A DNA stretch of 64,000 nt, taken from the NCBI GenBank assembly GCA_018368455.1, contig JAGZEG010000002.1, positions 210,418 through 274,417 on the forward strand. Reading direction: 5' to 3'. This document shows positions 40,539 to 49,550 of this stretch, one piece after another. The translations under genes were made by a program, and so were the position numbers. The DNA is from Coriobacteriia bacterium (lineage in GTDB: Bacteria > Actinomycetota > Coriobacteriia > Coriobacteriales > UMGS124). How positions within the stretch are numbered: the first letter of the stretch is position 1; every line of letters begins with the position of its first letter. The notes beneath the pieces are model-generated. The model made no database searches and had not been told where the DNA came from. It saw nothing but the letters and a program-made list of their open reading frames with translations.

Positions 40539-43325
40539 ATGGGCCGCCGTCGCAACACAGAGCTGCTCCTGCTGCTCGCCGGCGCCGTGCCGGTGTTCCT
40601 GCTGTATGCGATGTACGTCGCGCAGCAAGGCGGCGCGCTCACGGCGCAGGCTCTCATCGTGCCCATCGGCCTGTCGGTGGCGTTTGCGGCAGCCCACGTG
40701 GCGACGCGCTTCCTCGCCCCGGGCGCCGACCCCGCCATCATGCCCATCGTGTTCGTGCTGTCGGGCATCGGCATAACGTTCGTGACACGCCTGGCGCCCG
40801 AGGCCGCGACGCGGCAGGTCATCTGGCTGTTCATCGGCGTCGCGGCCATGGTCGTCACGCTGCTCGTCGTGCGCAACCTCGAAAAGCTCGCGCGCTACAA
40901 GTACACGTTTGGCATATTCGGCATCGCCTGTCTGCTGCTCCCGATGTTCGTGGGCTTCGAGTCGGGCGGCAGCAAGCTGTGGGTGAACTTTTTCGGGCTG
41001 TTTTCGTTCCAGCCCGGCGAGGTCGCCAAAGTGCTCGTCGTCATATTCCTGGCGAGCTTCCTGTCGGAGAACCGCGAGCTACTCGCCATAGCGAACCACC
41101 AGGTGCTCGGCCTGCGCATCCCCCGGCTCACGATGCTGCTGCCGCTGCTCATCATGTGGGTCATCTCTCTGCTCATCGTCGTGTACGAGCGAGACCTGGG
41201 CAGCGCCCTGCTGTTCTTCGTCATATTCCTCGTCATGCTGTACGTGGCGACGGGGCGCCTGTTCTACCCGCTCGTGGCCGCGGTGCTGCTCGCCATCGGC
41301 GGTGTGCTCGCCTATCACTTCTTCGGGCACGTGCGCACGCGCGTGTCCATCTGGCTCGACCCGTTCGCCGACCCCAGCGGCAGCGGCCTGCAGATCGTGC
41401 AATCGCTCTACTCGTTGGCCGACGGCGGCCTGTTCGGCACGGGCATCGGCCAAGGCATGCCGACGCTCATCCCCGTCGTCGAGAGTGACTTCATCTTCTC
41501 GGCCATCGGCGAGGAGATGGGCCTGCTCGGCGCCTCCGCGGTGCTCTTCCTGTTCATGCTGTTCACCGTGCGCGGCTTCCTCACGGCCGCGCGCGCTAAG
41601 AGCGACCTGGCCGCGTTCATGGCCGTCGGCCTGACGAGCGCCATCTCGTTTCAGGCGTTCCTCATCGTCGGCGGCGTCACGAAGCTCATCCCGCTGACCG
41701 GCGTCACGCTGCCGTTCATGAGCCAGGGCGGCTCGTCGCTGCTCGCCAGCTTCGTCATCGTCGGGCTGCTGCTGCGCTGCGGTGACGAGGGCACGGGTAC
41801 GCAGGTCGAGATCGACGGCAGCGGCGTGTCGGCCCGCGGCATGGGCGGCGGCCTGCACCTGAGCACGCCCGAGAGCGGCGTTCTGGGCAGGCGCGCGCTG
41901 TCGAAGCGCCTCACGGTGCTCACGGCCTTGTTCACGCTGCTGTTCGCCGCCCTCATCGCCAACCTGTTCTACGTCCAGGTCGTCAAAGCCGACGAGCTGC
42001 AGAACAACCCCGCGAACAACCACACGATCGCCCGCAAGGCATACGTCGACCGCGGCTCCATCATCACGTCGGACGGCGTGACGCTCGCCGAGAGCGTGCG
42101 CCAGGCCGACGGAACGTACGTGCGCAGCTACCCGCAGGGCTCGCTCGCGTCGCACACGGTGGGCTACCTCTCGACGCGCTACGGCTCGACGGGCATCGAG
42201 AGCGCCTACGACACCGTGCTCACCGGCTCATCGAACTACGACACCTGGGAGAGCGCGCTCAACAAGATCGCCGGCGCCAGCACGACGGGCGATGACGTCG
42301 TGCTCACGGTCGACGCGCGCATCCAGGCGGCGGCGGAGGCGGCGCTGCAGGGCTACGTCGGCGCGATCGTCGTGCTCGACCCGCAGACGGGTGCCGTGCT
42401 GGCCAAGGCCTCCTCGCCCACGTATGCCAACAGCGACCTCGACAACCTGCTTGCTAACGGCGGCGAGAACAGCCCGCTGCTCGACCGCACGACACAGGCG
42501 CTCTACACGCCCGGCTCCACGTTCAAGGCAGTCACGCTCGCCGCTGCGCTCGAGAGCGGCGTGGCGACGCTCGACACCGTCTACGACGCACCGGCGTCCC
42601 TCGACATCGGCGGCGCCGCCGTCACGAACATCAACGGCGACGACTACGGCCAGCTCGACCTGCGCACGGCGTTTGCCTACTCCGCCAACACGGTGTTTGG
42701 CCAGATCGCCACGCAGGTCGGCCCGCAGGCGCTCGTCAACATGGCGCGCGCGTTTGGCTACGGCACGTCCGTGGGCATGGGCTTCACAACGCTGCCCTCG
42801 CTCATGCCCGACCCGTCGGAGATGACGGAGTGGGAGACGGCCTGGGCGGGCGCCGGCCAGCCCGTCGGATCGCACCCGAGCCCCGCGGGCCCCCAGTCCA
42901 CCGTCATGCAGAACGCCATGGTGGCAGCTGCCATCGCAAACGGCGGCGTCGTCATGGAGCCCTACGTCGTCGAGAGCATCACCGACGCGAACGGCACCGT
43001 GCTCAACGCGACGACGCCCCACGCGCTCGGCCAGGCTGTCTCGCCCGCAACGGCGCAGGCTGTCGGCGAGGCCATGCTCACGACCGTCAACGAGGGCACG
43101 GGCAGCGCGGCTTCCGTCGCCGGGGTCGACGTCGCGGGCAAGACGGGCACGGCCGAGACGGGCGAGGAAAACCCCGACGCCTGGTTCATCGGATACGCAC
43201 CGTACGAGAATCCCACCGTGGCTATCGCCGTCGTTGTCGAAAATGACGCCGAGCATGCCGCGACCTCCATTGCAGGCAATGTGTTGCAGTCGGCACTGGC
43301 CGCGCTTTCGGCGCAGGGGGACTAG
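40539..43325 (+). CDS. FtsW/RodA glycosyltransferase fused to a penicillin-binding transpeptidase
   Basis: The 928-residue single frame runs without a break. Residues 1-430 are an SEDS polymerase with about ten membrane helices (GGSKLWVNFFGLFSFQPGEVAK, ERDLGSALLFF, GLTSAISFQAFL, PFMSQGGSSLLASF). A further membrane helix (about 450-475) and a class B PBP domain follow, with the active site STFK (about 656-659), SAN (about 714) and KTGT (about 867). In relatives such as Mycobacterium these are adjacent genes (rodA, pbpA); here they are one polypeptide, giving a fixed 1:1 polymerase-transpeptidase unit. Confidence 0.95.
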   Translation: MGRRRNTELLLLLAGAVPVFLLYAMYVAQQGGALTAQALIVPIGLSVAFAAAHVATRFLAPGADPAIMPIVFVLSGIGITFVTRLAPEAATRQVIWLFIGVAAMVVTLLVVRNLEKLARYKYTFGIFGIACLLLPMFVGFESGGSKLWVNFFGLFSFQPGEVAKVLVVIFLASFLSENRELLAIANHQVLGLRIPRLTMLLPLLIMWVISLLIVVYERDLGSALLFFVIFLVMLYVATGRLFYPLVAAVLLAIGGVLAYHFFGHVRTRVSIWLDPFADPSGSGLQIVQSLYSLADGGLFGTGIGQGMPTLIPVVESDFIFSAIGEEMGLLGASAVLFLFMLFTVRGFLTAARAKSDLAAFMAVGLTSAISFQAFLIVGGVTKLIPLTGVTLPFMSQGGSSLLASFVIVGLLLRCGDEGTGTQVEIDGSGVSARGMGGGLHLSTPESGVLGRRALSKRLTVLTALFTLLFAALIANLFYVQVVKADELQNNPANNHTIARKAYVDRGSIITSDGVTLAESVRQADGTYVRSYPQGSLASHTVGYLSTRYGSTGIESAYDTVLTGSSNYDTWESALNKIAGASTTGDDVVLTVDARIQAAAEAALQGYVGAIVVLDPQTGAVLAKASSPTYANSDLDNLLANGGENSPLLDRTTQALYTPGSTFKAVTLAAALESGVATLDTVYDAPASLDIGGAAVTNINGDDYGQLDLRTAFAYSANTVFGQIATQVGPQALVNMARAFGYGTSVGMGFTTLPSLMPDPSEMTEWETAWAGAGQPVGSHPSPAGPQSTVMQNAMVAAAIANGGVVMEPYVVESITDANGTVLNATTPHALGQAVSPATAQAVGEAMLTTVNEGTGSAASVAGVDVAGKTGTAETGEENPDAWFIGYAPYENPTVAIAVVVENDAEHAATSIAGNVLQSALAALSAQGD

Positions 43326-43385
43326 CATGGCAACATACGAAGCTCAAACGCAGCAGCGCACACAGTTCAGGAAGGGAGCCCTCCC

Positions 43386-45728
43386 ATGGCGATAGAGAGA
43401 GGAACGGTGTTCGGCGGCCGCTACGTGGTGCAGTCGCAGGTGGGCACCGGTGGCATGGCAACCGTATACCGCGGCATGGACCAAACGCTCGATCGCCTCG
43501 TCGCGATCAAGGTCATGCTGTCGCGCTACGCGTCCGACCCGTCGTTCGCTGCGCGCTTCAAGCAGGAGGCCCAGGCGGCCGCAGCCCTGCAGAGCCCCTA
43601 CATCGTGAGCGTGTACGACTGGGGCAAGGAGGGTGACACCTACTACATCGTCATGGAGTACCTGCGCGGCACCGACCTCAAGACGGGCATCCGTAGCCAC
43701 GGTGCGCTCGCCCCGCGCAAGGTGGCGCAGATCGGCGCACAGGTGTGCTCGGCGCTGTCAGTGGCCCACGCGCACGAGATCATCCACCGCGACATCAAGC
43801 CGCAGAACATCATGATCCAGCCGAACGGCGACGCCAAGGTCATGGACTTCGGCATCGCCCGCTCCAAGAACTCGCACCTCACGCAGACGAACTCCGTGCT
43901 CGGCACCGCGCACTATGTCTCGCCCGAGCAGGCGCAGGGCAAGGAGCTCGGCCCCACGAGCGACCTGTACTCGCTGGGCGTCGTCATGTACGAGGCGTCG
44001 ACCGGCAAGCTGCCCTTTGACGGCGACGACGCCGTGAGCGTGGCGCTCAAGCAGGTCAACGAGGAGCCGGTTCCACCGAGCGAGATCAACCCCAACGTGG
44101 ATGACAACCTCGAGGCCATCATCATGAAGTGCATGGCCAAGGATCCCGGCGAGCGCTTCCAGAGCGCAGACGAACTGCGTCGCGTGCTCAACAACTACAT
44201 CATGGGCCGCCCGCTGAACCTGGGCACGACGACGCGCGTCATGAGCCCCTCGGCAACGCAGACGACCGTCATGCAGGGCGGCGCCACCGGCACGACGCCG
44301 CTGCGCGGCCAGACCGAACCCACGCGCCGCATCGCCAGCACGCAGGCCATGAACCGCGCCGTCGGCATGAACAGCGCGGCGGGACCCGTCGGCAGCGGGC
44401 GCGGGGGCGCCGGCGGCAGGGGCGGATCGAGCGGCTCCATGACGCAGGAGCGCCAGGGTCTGCCCGGGCCCGCCATCGCCGGCATCGTCGCCGTCGTCAT
44501 CATCGCGCTCGTCCTTGTCATCGTCTTCGCCCTGCGCGGTTGCGCCGGCGGCACGAACACGCCGGGCGTGAACGGCACGGACACGACGGGCGTCGCAGCA
44601 TCCAGCACGACCGACACCAAGACGTCCACGAGCACCGAGACCGTCAAGGTTCCCTCGGTCACGGGCAAGACCGTTGACGCGGCGCGCTCTGAGCTCCAGG
44701 CGGCCGGCCTCGACGTGGGCACGACGTCCCAGCAGGCCAGCGACAGCGTGCCCAAGGACCAGATCATCAGCCAGAACCCGACGGCCAACAGCACGGTCAA
44801 CAAGGGCTCCAAGATCAACGTCGTCGTATCCACCGGCCCGACGAACGCAGCCCTGCCGTCGCTGACCGTGGGCATGAGCGAGGCCGACGCCGTCAAGGCG
44901 CTCGAGGCCGCTGGCTTCAAGGCGCGCCACGACAGCAACCTCGACGACTTCAGCGATCAGGCAGCCGAGGGCACGTTCCTCAAGCTCAACCCGGCTCAGG
45001 CGAACAGCACGTCCATCGCCAAGGGCACGGAGATCACGTACGGCCTGTCCAAGGGTGCGCAGACGGTAAGCGTGCCCTACGGCCTCGTGGGTGCCACGTG
45101 GGACGAGGCGAACAGCGCGCTTTCGAACGCCCAGCTCACCGCCGTGCAGAACCTCGTCGACGACGATCACGTGGCCCAGGGCTCCGTCGTCTCCGTCGAG
45201 CCCGGCGAGGGCACGGAGGGGCTTGCCCCGTGGAGCAGCGTGACGGTCAACGTCTCGAACGGCCCGTCCTCGGTCACGATCCCGACGGGCCTTGAAGGCT
45301 CGAGCTACGACTCCGTGGCAGCGCAGCTGTCGAGCCTGGGTCTGAACGTCAGCGCGCAGCACGAGTACAGCAGCACTGCCGCGGCAGGCACCGTCACGTG
45401 GGTGGGCAGCGCCGGCCAGCAGGTGTCGAAGGGCACGACGGTCAACGTCGGCGTCTCGGACGGCCCCGAGCCTACGCCCCAGATAACGGTGCCGGATGTA
45501 AGAAACTGGTCGAGTGACTCCGCGGCATACGCCATCTCGGAAGAAGGCCTCACGCCCAACGTCATCACAGGCGACGCAGCCCCGAGCGCCAATGCCGAGG
45601 GCATCGTCTACGCCGTCGAGCCAGGCGCGGGCTCGTCCGTCGACCAGGGCAGCACGGTCACGATCTATGTGTATGGCCCGTACGTCGACTCGTCGGGCGG
45701 CAACACAGAAGCCCAGGCCGAGGCCTAA
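43386..45728 (+). CDS. pknB: PASTA-domain Ser/Thr protein kinase (PknB/StkP type)
   Basis: The 780-residue protein has a kinase domain at about 10-275 (GTGGMATVYRG, VAIKVM, HRDIKPQN, DFG, GTAHYVSPEQ) with canonical HRD, a Gly/Thr-rich linker, and one membrane helix (about 362-384). Five extracellular PASTA repeats (about 418-765) follow; they bind peptidoglycan fragments and lipid II. The tail is short and Gly/Ser-rich. Spacing from the FtsW-PBP gene is 60 nt, with an AGGAAGGGAG ribosome site, so it may be co-transcribed. Confidence 0.95.
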   Translation: MAIERGTVFGGRYVVQSQVGTGGMATVYRGMDQTLDRLVAIKVMLSRYASDPSFAARFKQEAQAAAALQSPYIVSVYDWGKEGDTYYIVMEYLRGTDLKTGIRSHGALAPRKVAQIGAQVCSALSVAHAHEIIHRDIKPQNIMIQPNGDAKVMDFGIARSKNSHLTQTNSVLGTAHYVSPEQAQGKELGPTSDLYSLGVVMYEASTGKLPFDGDDAVSVALKQVNEEPVPPSEINPNVDDNLEAIIMKCMAKDPGERFQSADELRRVLNNYIMGRPLNLGTTTRVMSPSATQTTVMQGGATGTTPLRGQTEPTRRIASTQAMNRAVGMNSAAGPVGSGRGGAGGRGGSSGSMTQERQGLPGPAIAGIVAVVIIALVLVIVFALRGCAGGTNTPGVNGTDTTGVAASSTTDTKTSTSTETVKVPSVTGKTVDAARSELQAAGLDVGTTSQQASDSVPKDQIISQNPTANSTVNKGSKINVVVSTGPTNAALPSLTVGMSEADAVKALEAAGFKARHDSNLDDFSDQAAEGTFLKLNPAQANSTSIAKGTEITYGLSKGAQTVSVPYGLVGATWDEANSALSNAQLTAVQNLVDDDHVAQGSVVSVEPGEGTEGLAPWSSVTVNVSNGPSSVTIPTGLEGSSYDSVAAQLSSLGLNVSAQHEYSSTAAAGTVTWVGSAGQQVSKGTTVNVGVSDGPEPTPQITVPDVRNWSSDSAAYAISEEGLTPNVITGDAAPSANAEGIVYAVEPGAGSSVDQGSTVTIYVYGPYVDSSGGNTEAQAEA

Positions 45729-45753
45729 AGCACCGTACATACCAGGGCACAGC

Positions 45754-45801
45754 AACGCGGCCCGGACGGAGAGCGACTCCGCCCGGGCCGCGTTTTCTTT
45801 T
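45754..45801 (+). terminator. Terminator of the signalling and cell-wall cluster
   Basis: ACGCGGCCCGGACGGA pairs with TCCGCCCGGGCCGCGT, followed by TTTTCTTTT. Confidence 0.93.
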
Positions 45802-45841
45802 GAGAGCGCAGGCCGCTGCACACGAAGGCCCATCTACCAGC

Positions 45842-45884
45842 AGGGGCGCTTGGCCCCGCCCATGCGGAAAGACCAAGCGCCCCT
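45842..45884. terminator. Hairpin between convergent genes
   Basis: AGGGGCGCTTGG pairs with CCAAGCGCCCCT, a 12-bp stem with an 19-nt loop. The run of A follows on the plus side, so it lacks a U-tract for the minus-strand gene it would serve. Confidence 0.5.
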
Positions 45885-45942
45885 AAAAACAGCGTCGCGC
45901 ATGATGGCTGAGCCGGGGATAAGCCTGGCCCAGGGAACGCAG

Positions 45943-46671
45943 CTACGCCAGACGAATGGCCAGCGTAACGTTGGTGCCCGCCTTGGGCAGGACGGTGGCG
46001 TCGCCCGTAAACGTGACGTCGGAACCCACGGACGCGTCGGAGATGAGTGCCGTCGAGCTGCTCGTCAGCGCAACGATGTCGCCCGTGGGATCCTCGTTGC
46101 CGTCGCGCGAGCCGCTCACCGCAAAGTCCGGCGTCCACGTGCCGGCAGAGGGCACGAGGCACTGCTCGATCGGCTTCTCGTCCTCCTTGCCCCACTGCAG
46201 CGTCAGCGTGACCTTGGCGCCCTGCTCAGCACCGATGGTCTGCAGGCCCTCCCACGTCTCCAGGTCGGTGTTGATGGAGCGCAGCACGCACTTCGTGCCG
46301 TCAGAGGAGCTCTCGAAAGCGGTGAGCACCTGCGATGCCTGGGCCGTCGTGGCATCGGTCACCTGCAGCGCGAGGAACACGGCCTTGTTCTTGCGGTCAA
46401 CGACCATCGGCAGCTCCGTCGAGACGGCGGCCGCCTTCGAGGCGTTCGTCGCAGCGGCGTCTTTTGCCGAAGAGGAGGCCTTAGCGGCGTCCTTCGCAGA
46501 AGAGGCGGCCTCCGACTTGGCAGCGGCCTTTACCTCGCCGTCATGCGAGGCGCTGGCAGCCTCGGCGGCAAACGAGGGGCGAACGAACAGGCTGCCCAGC
46601 GCCATGCCGGCAGCAGCGACGCCCAGACCCAGGAACTCGCGACGAGACACGCCCTCGGACTTGTTCTCCAT
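45943..46671 (-). CDS. Tat-exported protein of unknown function
   Basis: The 242-residue protein starts with a clear twin-arginine signal (SRREFLGLGVAAAGMALGSLF). A low-complexity helical linker of Ala, Lys, Ser and Asp (about 45-85, repeated AAKSEAASSAKDAAK-like units) leads to a beta-rich domain with VVDRKNKAVFLALQV, KVTLTLQWGKED and VTLAIRLA. No family is recognised. The Tat route implies folding or cofactor insertion before export. RBS GAGAGGGAT. Confidence 0.65.
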   Translation of the reverse strand: MENKSEGVSRREFLGLGVAAAGMALGSLFVRPSFAAEAASASHDGEVKAAAKSEAASSAKDAAKASSSAKDAAATNASKAAAVSTELPMVVDRKNKAVFLALQVTDATTAQASQVLTAFESSSDGTKCVLRSINTDLETWEGLQTIGAEQGAKVTLTLQWGKEDEKPIEQCLVPSAGTWTPDFAVSGSRDGNEDPTGDIVALTSSSTALISDASVGSDVTFTGDATVLPKAGTNVTLAIRLA

Positions 46672-47075
46672 GATGATCCCTCTCTCACGATCGCGTTGAA
46701 TTAGCCGGCGCGTTTCTGGCGCGCTAGCCCGTGCCGAGACGTGCCCGGCATCCGAGCGCCCACTGTACGCGCGGGATATCCCCTGCTTTAGGTAATCAGA
46801 GGCGGATGGAAGGTATTCGAAAGCAAACTCTCACGCACGGGAGATGAGTCGGGGTTCTGCAGTGGCGCGAGAACGCACGCCCTCGGCAGAACATCAGGCC
46901 CGGATGGGCGCTCACCCGTTTTGGCATCGGCGTCCTCGCAGCTCAGGCGCGGCATGTCGCAAGATAACCCGTTTCGTCACTCCCCCATGCGTATGCTGGG
47001 ATGCGACGAGGACGGGCTCTGGATACGCACAAGCGCGCCCGGAACCCTCCCGCATATCCACGAGAGGAGCTTTGC
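46672..47075. promoter_or_regulatory. Divergent intergenic region
   Basis: A 404-nt stretch between the Tat protein and a flavoprotein. It contains an imperfect palindrome near 46698-46725 (TAGCCGGCGCG...GCGCGCTA). No gene is seen and promoters are not clear. Confidence 0.4.
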
Positions 47076-49283
47076 ATGAGCGATTCCACGATGAGCCGCC
47101 GCACGTTCGTTGCCGGCGCCTCGGCCATGGCTGCGCTGGCGTTTGCTGGCACCGCGCTGGCCGAGGAGGCCCCGGCTGGTTCGGCCGCAGGCGATGCGCC
47201 CGCCGAGGGCGGTGCGCCCGCAGGCGAGGGAGGCCCGGGCGCCGGCGGCCCCGGCGGCCCCGGCGGTGGCCCTGGCGGCCCTGGTGGCGGCGCCCCGAAG
47301 GACATCGAGGCCGCAAAGGCCGCCGCAAAGGCCGAGGGTCGCACGTTCGGCTACGCCGGCGCGGGTGACTGGCTGGGCGAGCCCGAGCAGGTCACCGTGG
47401 CCCGCGAGGTCAACGACTTCGACGTCGTCGTCATCGGCGGTGGACACGCCGGCGTTCAGGCCACGCTCGCCGCGGCCGAGGCCGGCGCCAAGGTCGCCCT
47501 GTGCGAGAAGAACTTCGCGATGACGTTCCTCGGCGAGGACATCGCCGCCTGGAACCCGCAGTTCAACATCGACGCCGGCTTCCCGCAGTACAACCTGGGC
47601 GAGGTCATCGACGAGTTCACGACCCGCACCGGCGGCCGTGTGAGCCAGGAGGTTCTCGCCGCATACGTCAACAACTCGGGCGAGTGCCTCGACCACATGA
47701 TCGCGTGCATGAAGGACGTCGTCGAGGACGCCGATGCCAAGGCCGCGTTCGACCAGCTCGTCACCGACACGATGTTCTCGAACGAGTACGTCGCCGGCGG
47801 CACGTACGAGCAGGAGCCCGACGCGTCGTTCTACACGTACGACGTCACGCGCAACGGCAAGATCATCGTCCAGGCCATGTTCGACGCCGACAAGGTGCAC
47901 GAGCTGACGGACGGCATCGACTGGGCCTCCATCGCCGTCGACCCGAACTGCGAGACGACGGAGGAGGGCTATCAGGCCGGCTACCAGGCCCTCTACGACA
48001 CGCTCGCCTCGTTCTACGACAACAACAACCAGTGCCTCGACCACACGGGCTACCCCAAGCAGCCCGGCACGAAGACGTGGGCCACGACCGTTCAGTTCAT
48101 GGGCCACTTCCACGGCCGCGAGGGCCACGGCGGCGTCGCGGCGTCCTCGAGCCTCGGCACCGTGCAGATGGCCTGCCTCACGAAGGCCGTGCAGGCCGGC
48201 GCCCAGGTGTTCATGGGCTACAAGGGCAACCAGCTCGTCCAGGACGCCGACGGCAAGGTGACGGGCGTCATCTGCTACGACGCCGACGCCGATGAGTACG
48301 TGCAGTTCAACTGCAAGGCCGTCATCAGCTGCGGCGGCGGCTACGTGCAGAACTCCGACATGTGCTGGGCGCTGCTCAACGAGCTCATGGAGAAGTACGA
48401 GCGCACGGGCGGCCTCAAGGAGGACTTCAACGGCGGCGGCATGGCGGCGTCGGCCGACGGCTCGTCCACGAAGATGCTCTGCTGGGCCGGCGGCTTCATC
48501 GAGCCCTCGCCCCGCGGCCACATGAGCCTGGGCGGCGGCCCCTCCGGCACGTGGGGCGCCAACTGCCACCTGTGGCTCGACGAGAACATGCAGCGCTTCT
48601 GCAACGAAGGCAACATCACGGCGGCCGGCAGCGCCTGCGCCCGCAAGACGGGCACGTGCTACGGCGTGCTGGGCGGCGATTACCTCAAGCACATCGCGAG
48701 CTGCGGCCTCGAGCACACGGGCCCCAACTTCGGCCGCCCCGAATACATCATGGACATGATGTACGACATCGAGACCGGCGCGATGGACAGCCAGATCAGC
48801 GTCACCGGCATGACGACGGCCGAGCGCATGGGCGGCGGCATCTTCAAGGCCTCGAGCCTCGAGAAGCTGGCCGAGCTCATGGGCATCGCCGACGTCGAGG
48901 GCTTCGTCGCGGCTGTCAACGCCTACAACGAGCTGTGCTACGGCTGCCAGGACGGCACGTACACATGCGACCCGCAGTTCGGCAAGAAGGCCGAGGCCAT
49001 GATCCCGATCGAGGGGCCGACGTACTACGGCTTCTCCGGCTCACTGGGCGAGAGGGGCTCCGCGCCCTCCATGGTCACGATGTCGGGCGTCATGACCGAC
49101 AAAGACCTGTGCGTCGTCAACGCCGACGGTGCCCCGATCGCCGGCCTGTACTGCGCCGGCAACGACCTGGGCGGCCGCTACGGCACTGGCTACTGCACGC
49201 CTGCCGCCGGCAACTCCATCGGCATGGCCGTAACGCACGGCCGCGTGGCCGGCAAGTCCGCCGCCGCTTACCTGGGGCTGTAA
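47076..49283 (+). CDS. Tat-exported FAD-dependent reductase with Gly/Pro-rich N-terminal linker
   Basis: The 735-residue protein has a twin-arginine signal (SRRTFVAGASAMAALAF) and then an Ala/Pro/Gly linker (about 30-75, GPGGPGGGPGGPGGG). An FAD-binding fumarate reductase-like domain follows (FDVVVIGGGHAGVQATLAAAEAGAKVALCEK ... GLYCAGNDLGGRYGTGYCTPAAGNSIGMAVTHGRVAGKSAAAYLGL). The insert between FAD motifs is longer than in the 29613-31274 protein. No LuxR gene is adjacent. It has no haem motif, so an outside electron donor is needed. Substrate unknown. RBS AGAGGAG. Confidence 0.85.
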   Translation: MSDSTMSRRTFVAGASAMAALAFAGTALAEEAPAGSAAGDAPAEGGAPAGEGGPGAGGPGGPGGGPGGPGGGAPKDIEAAKAAAKAEGRTFGYAGAGDWLGEPEQVTVAREVNDFDVVVIGGGHAGVQATLAAAEAGAKVALCEKNFAMTFLGEDIAAWNPQFNIDAGFPQYNLGEVIDEFTTRTGGRVSQEVLAAYVNNSGECLDHMIACMKDVVEDADAKAAFDQLVTDTMFSNEYVAGGTYEQEPDASFYTYDVTRNGKIIVQAMFDADKVHELTDGIDWASIAVDPNCETTEEGYQAGYQALYDTLASFYDNNNQCLDHTGYPKQPGTKTWATTVQFMGHFHGREGHGGVAASSSLGTVQMACLTKAVQAGAQVFMGYKGNQLVQDADGKVTGVICYDADADEYVQFNCKAVISCGGGYVQNSDMCWALLNELMEKYERTGGLKEDFNGGGMAASADGSSTKMLCWAGGFIEPSPRGHMSLGGGPSGTWGANCHLWLDENMQRFCNEGNITAAGSACARKTGTCYGVLGGDYLKHIASCGLEHTGPNFGRPEYIMDMMYDIETGAMDSQISVTGMTTAERMGGGIFKASSLEKLAELMGIADVEGFVAAVNAYNELCYGCQDGTYTCDPQFGKKAEAMIPIEGPTYYGFSGSLGERGSAPSMVTMSGVMTDKDLCVVNADGAPIAGLYCAGNDLGGRYGTGYCTPAAGNSIGMAVTHGRVAGKSAAAYLGL

Positions 49284-49327
49284 GGCGCACGAGCTCCGAA
49301 GGCGCGCTACACTAGGCACGTCACCCC

Positions 49328-49373
49328 AGGCCGCCCGGCATCCGGGAACTCCTTCCGGGCCGGGCGGCCTTTC
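49328..49373 (+). terminator. Terminator of the flavoprotein gene
   Basis: AGGCCGCCCGG pairs with CCGGGCGGCCT, followed by TTTC, 45 nt past the stop. Confidence 0.88.
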
Positions 49374-49375
49374 GG

Positions 49376-49414
49376 TCTTGACCTGGGTCTTGACCTTGGT
49401 TTTGACCTTGACCC
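49376..49414. repeat. Short tandem repeat CTTGACCTKGGT
   Basis: Three to four imperfect copies of a roughly 12-nt unit (CTTGACCTGGGT, CTTGACCTTGGT, TTTGACCTTGAC) between the terminator and the palindrome. Confidence 0.75.
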
Positions 49415-49415
49415 A

Positions 49416-49518
49416 CGAGGCGTCACAGTGCACCAGATGCAAGGCGCGGCGGAGCGACGCGTATTGAAATACGCGAGCTCCGCCGCAACGCAGCAGATGG
49501 CGTGCTGTGATCGCCTCG
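49416..49518. repeat. About 103-nt near-perfect palindrome
   Basis: The left outer end CGAGGCGTCACAG matches CTGTGATCGCCTCG on the right. Inside, GCGGCGGAG pairs with CTCCGCCGC, and the centre is CGCGTATT-GA-AATACGCG. The element lies directly upstream of the S41-like gene and could be a recombination, protein-binding or RNA structure. Confidence 0.85.
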
Positions 49519-49550
49519 GGAGCAGTAAACGTAAGGGGATTCGATAAGCC

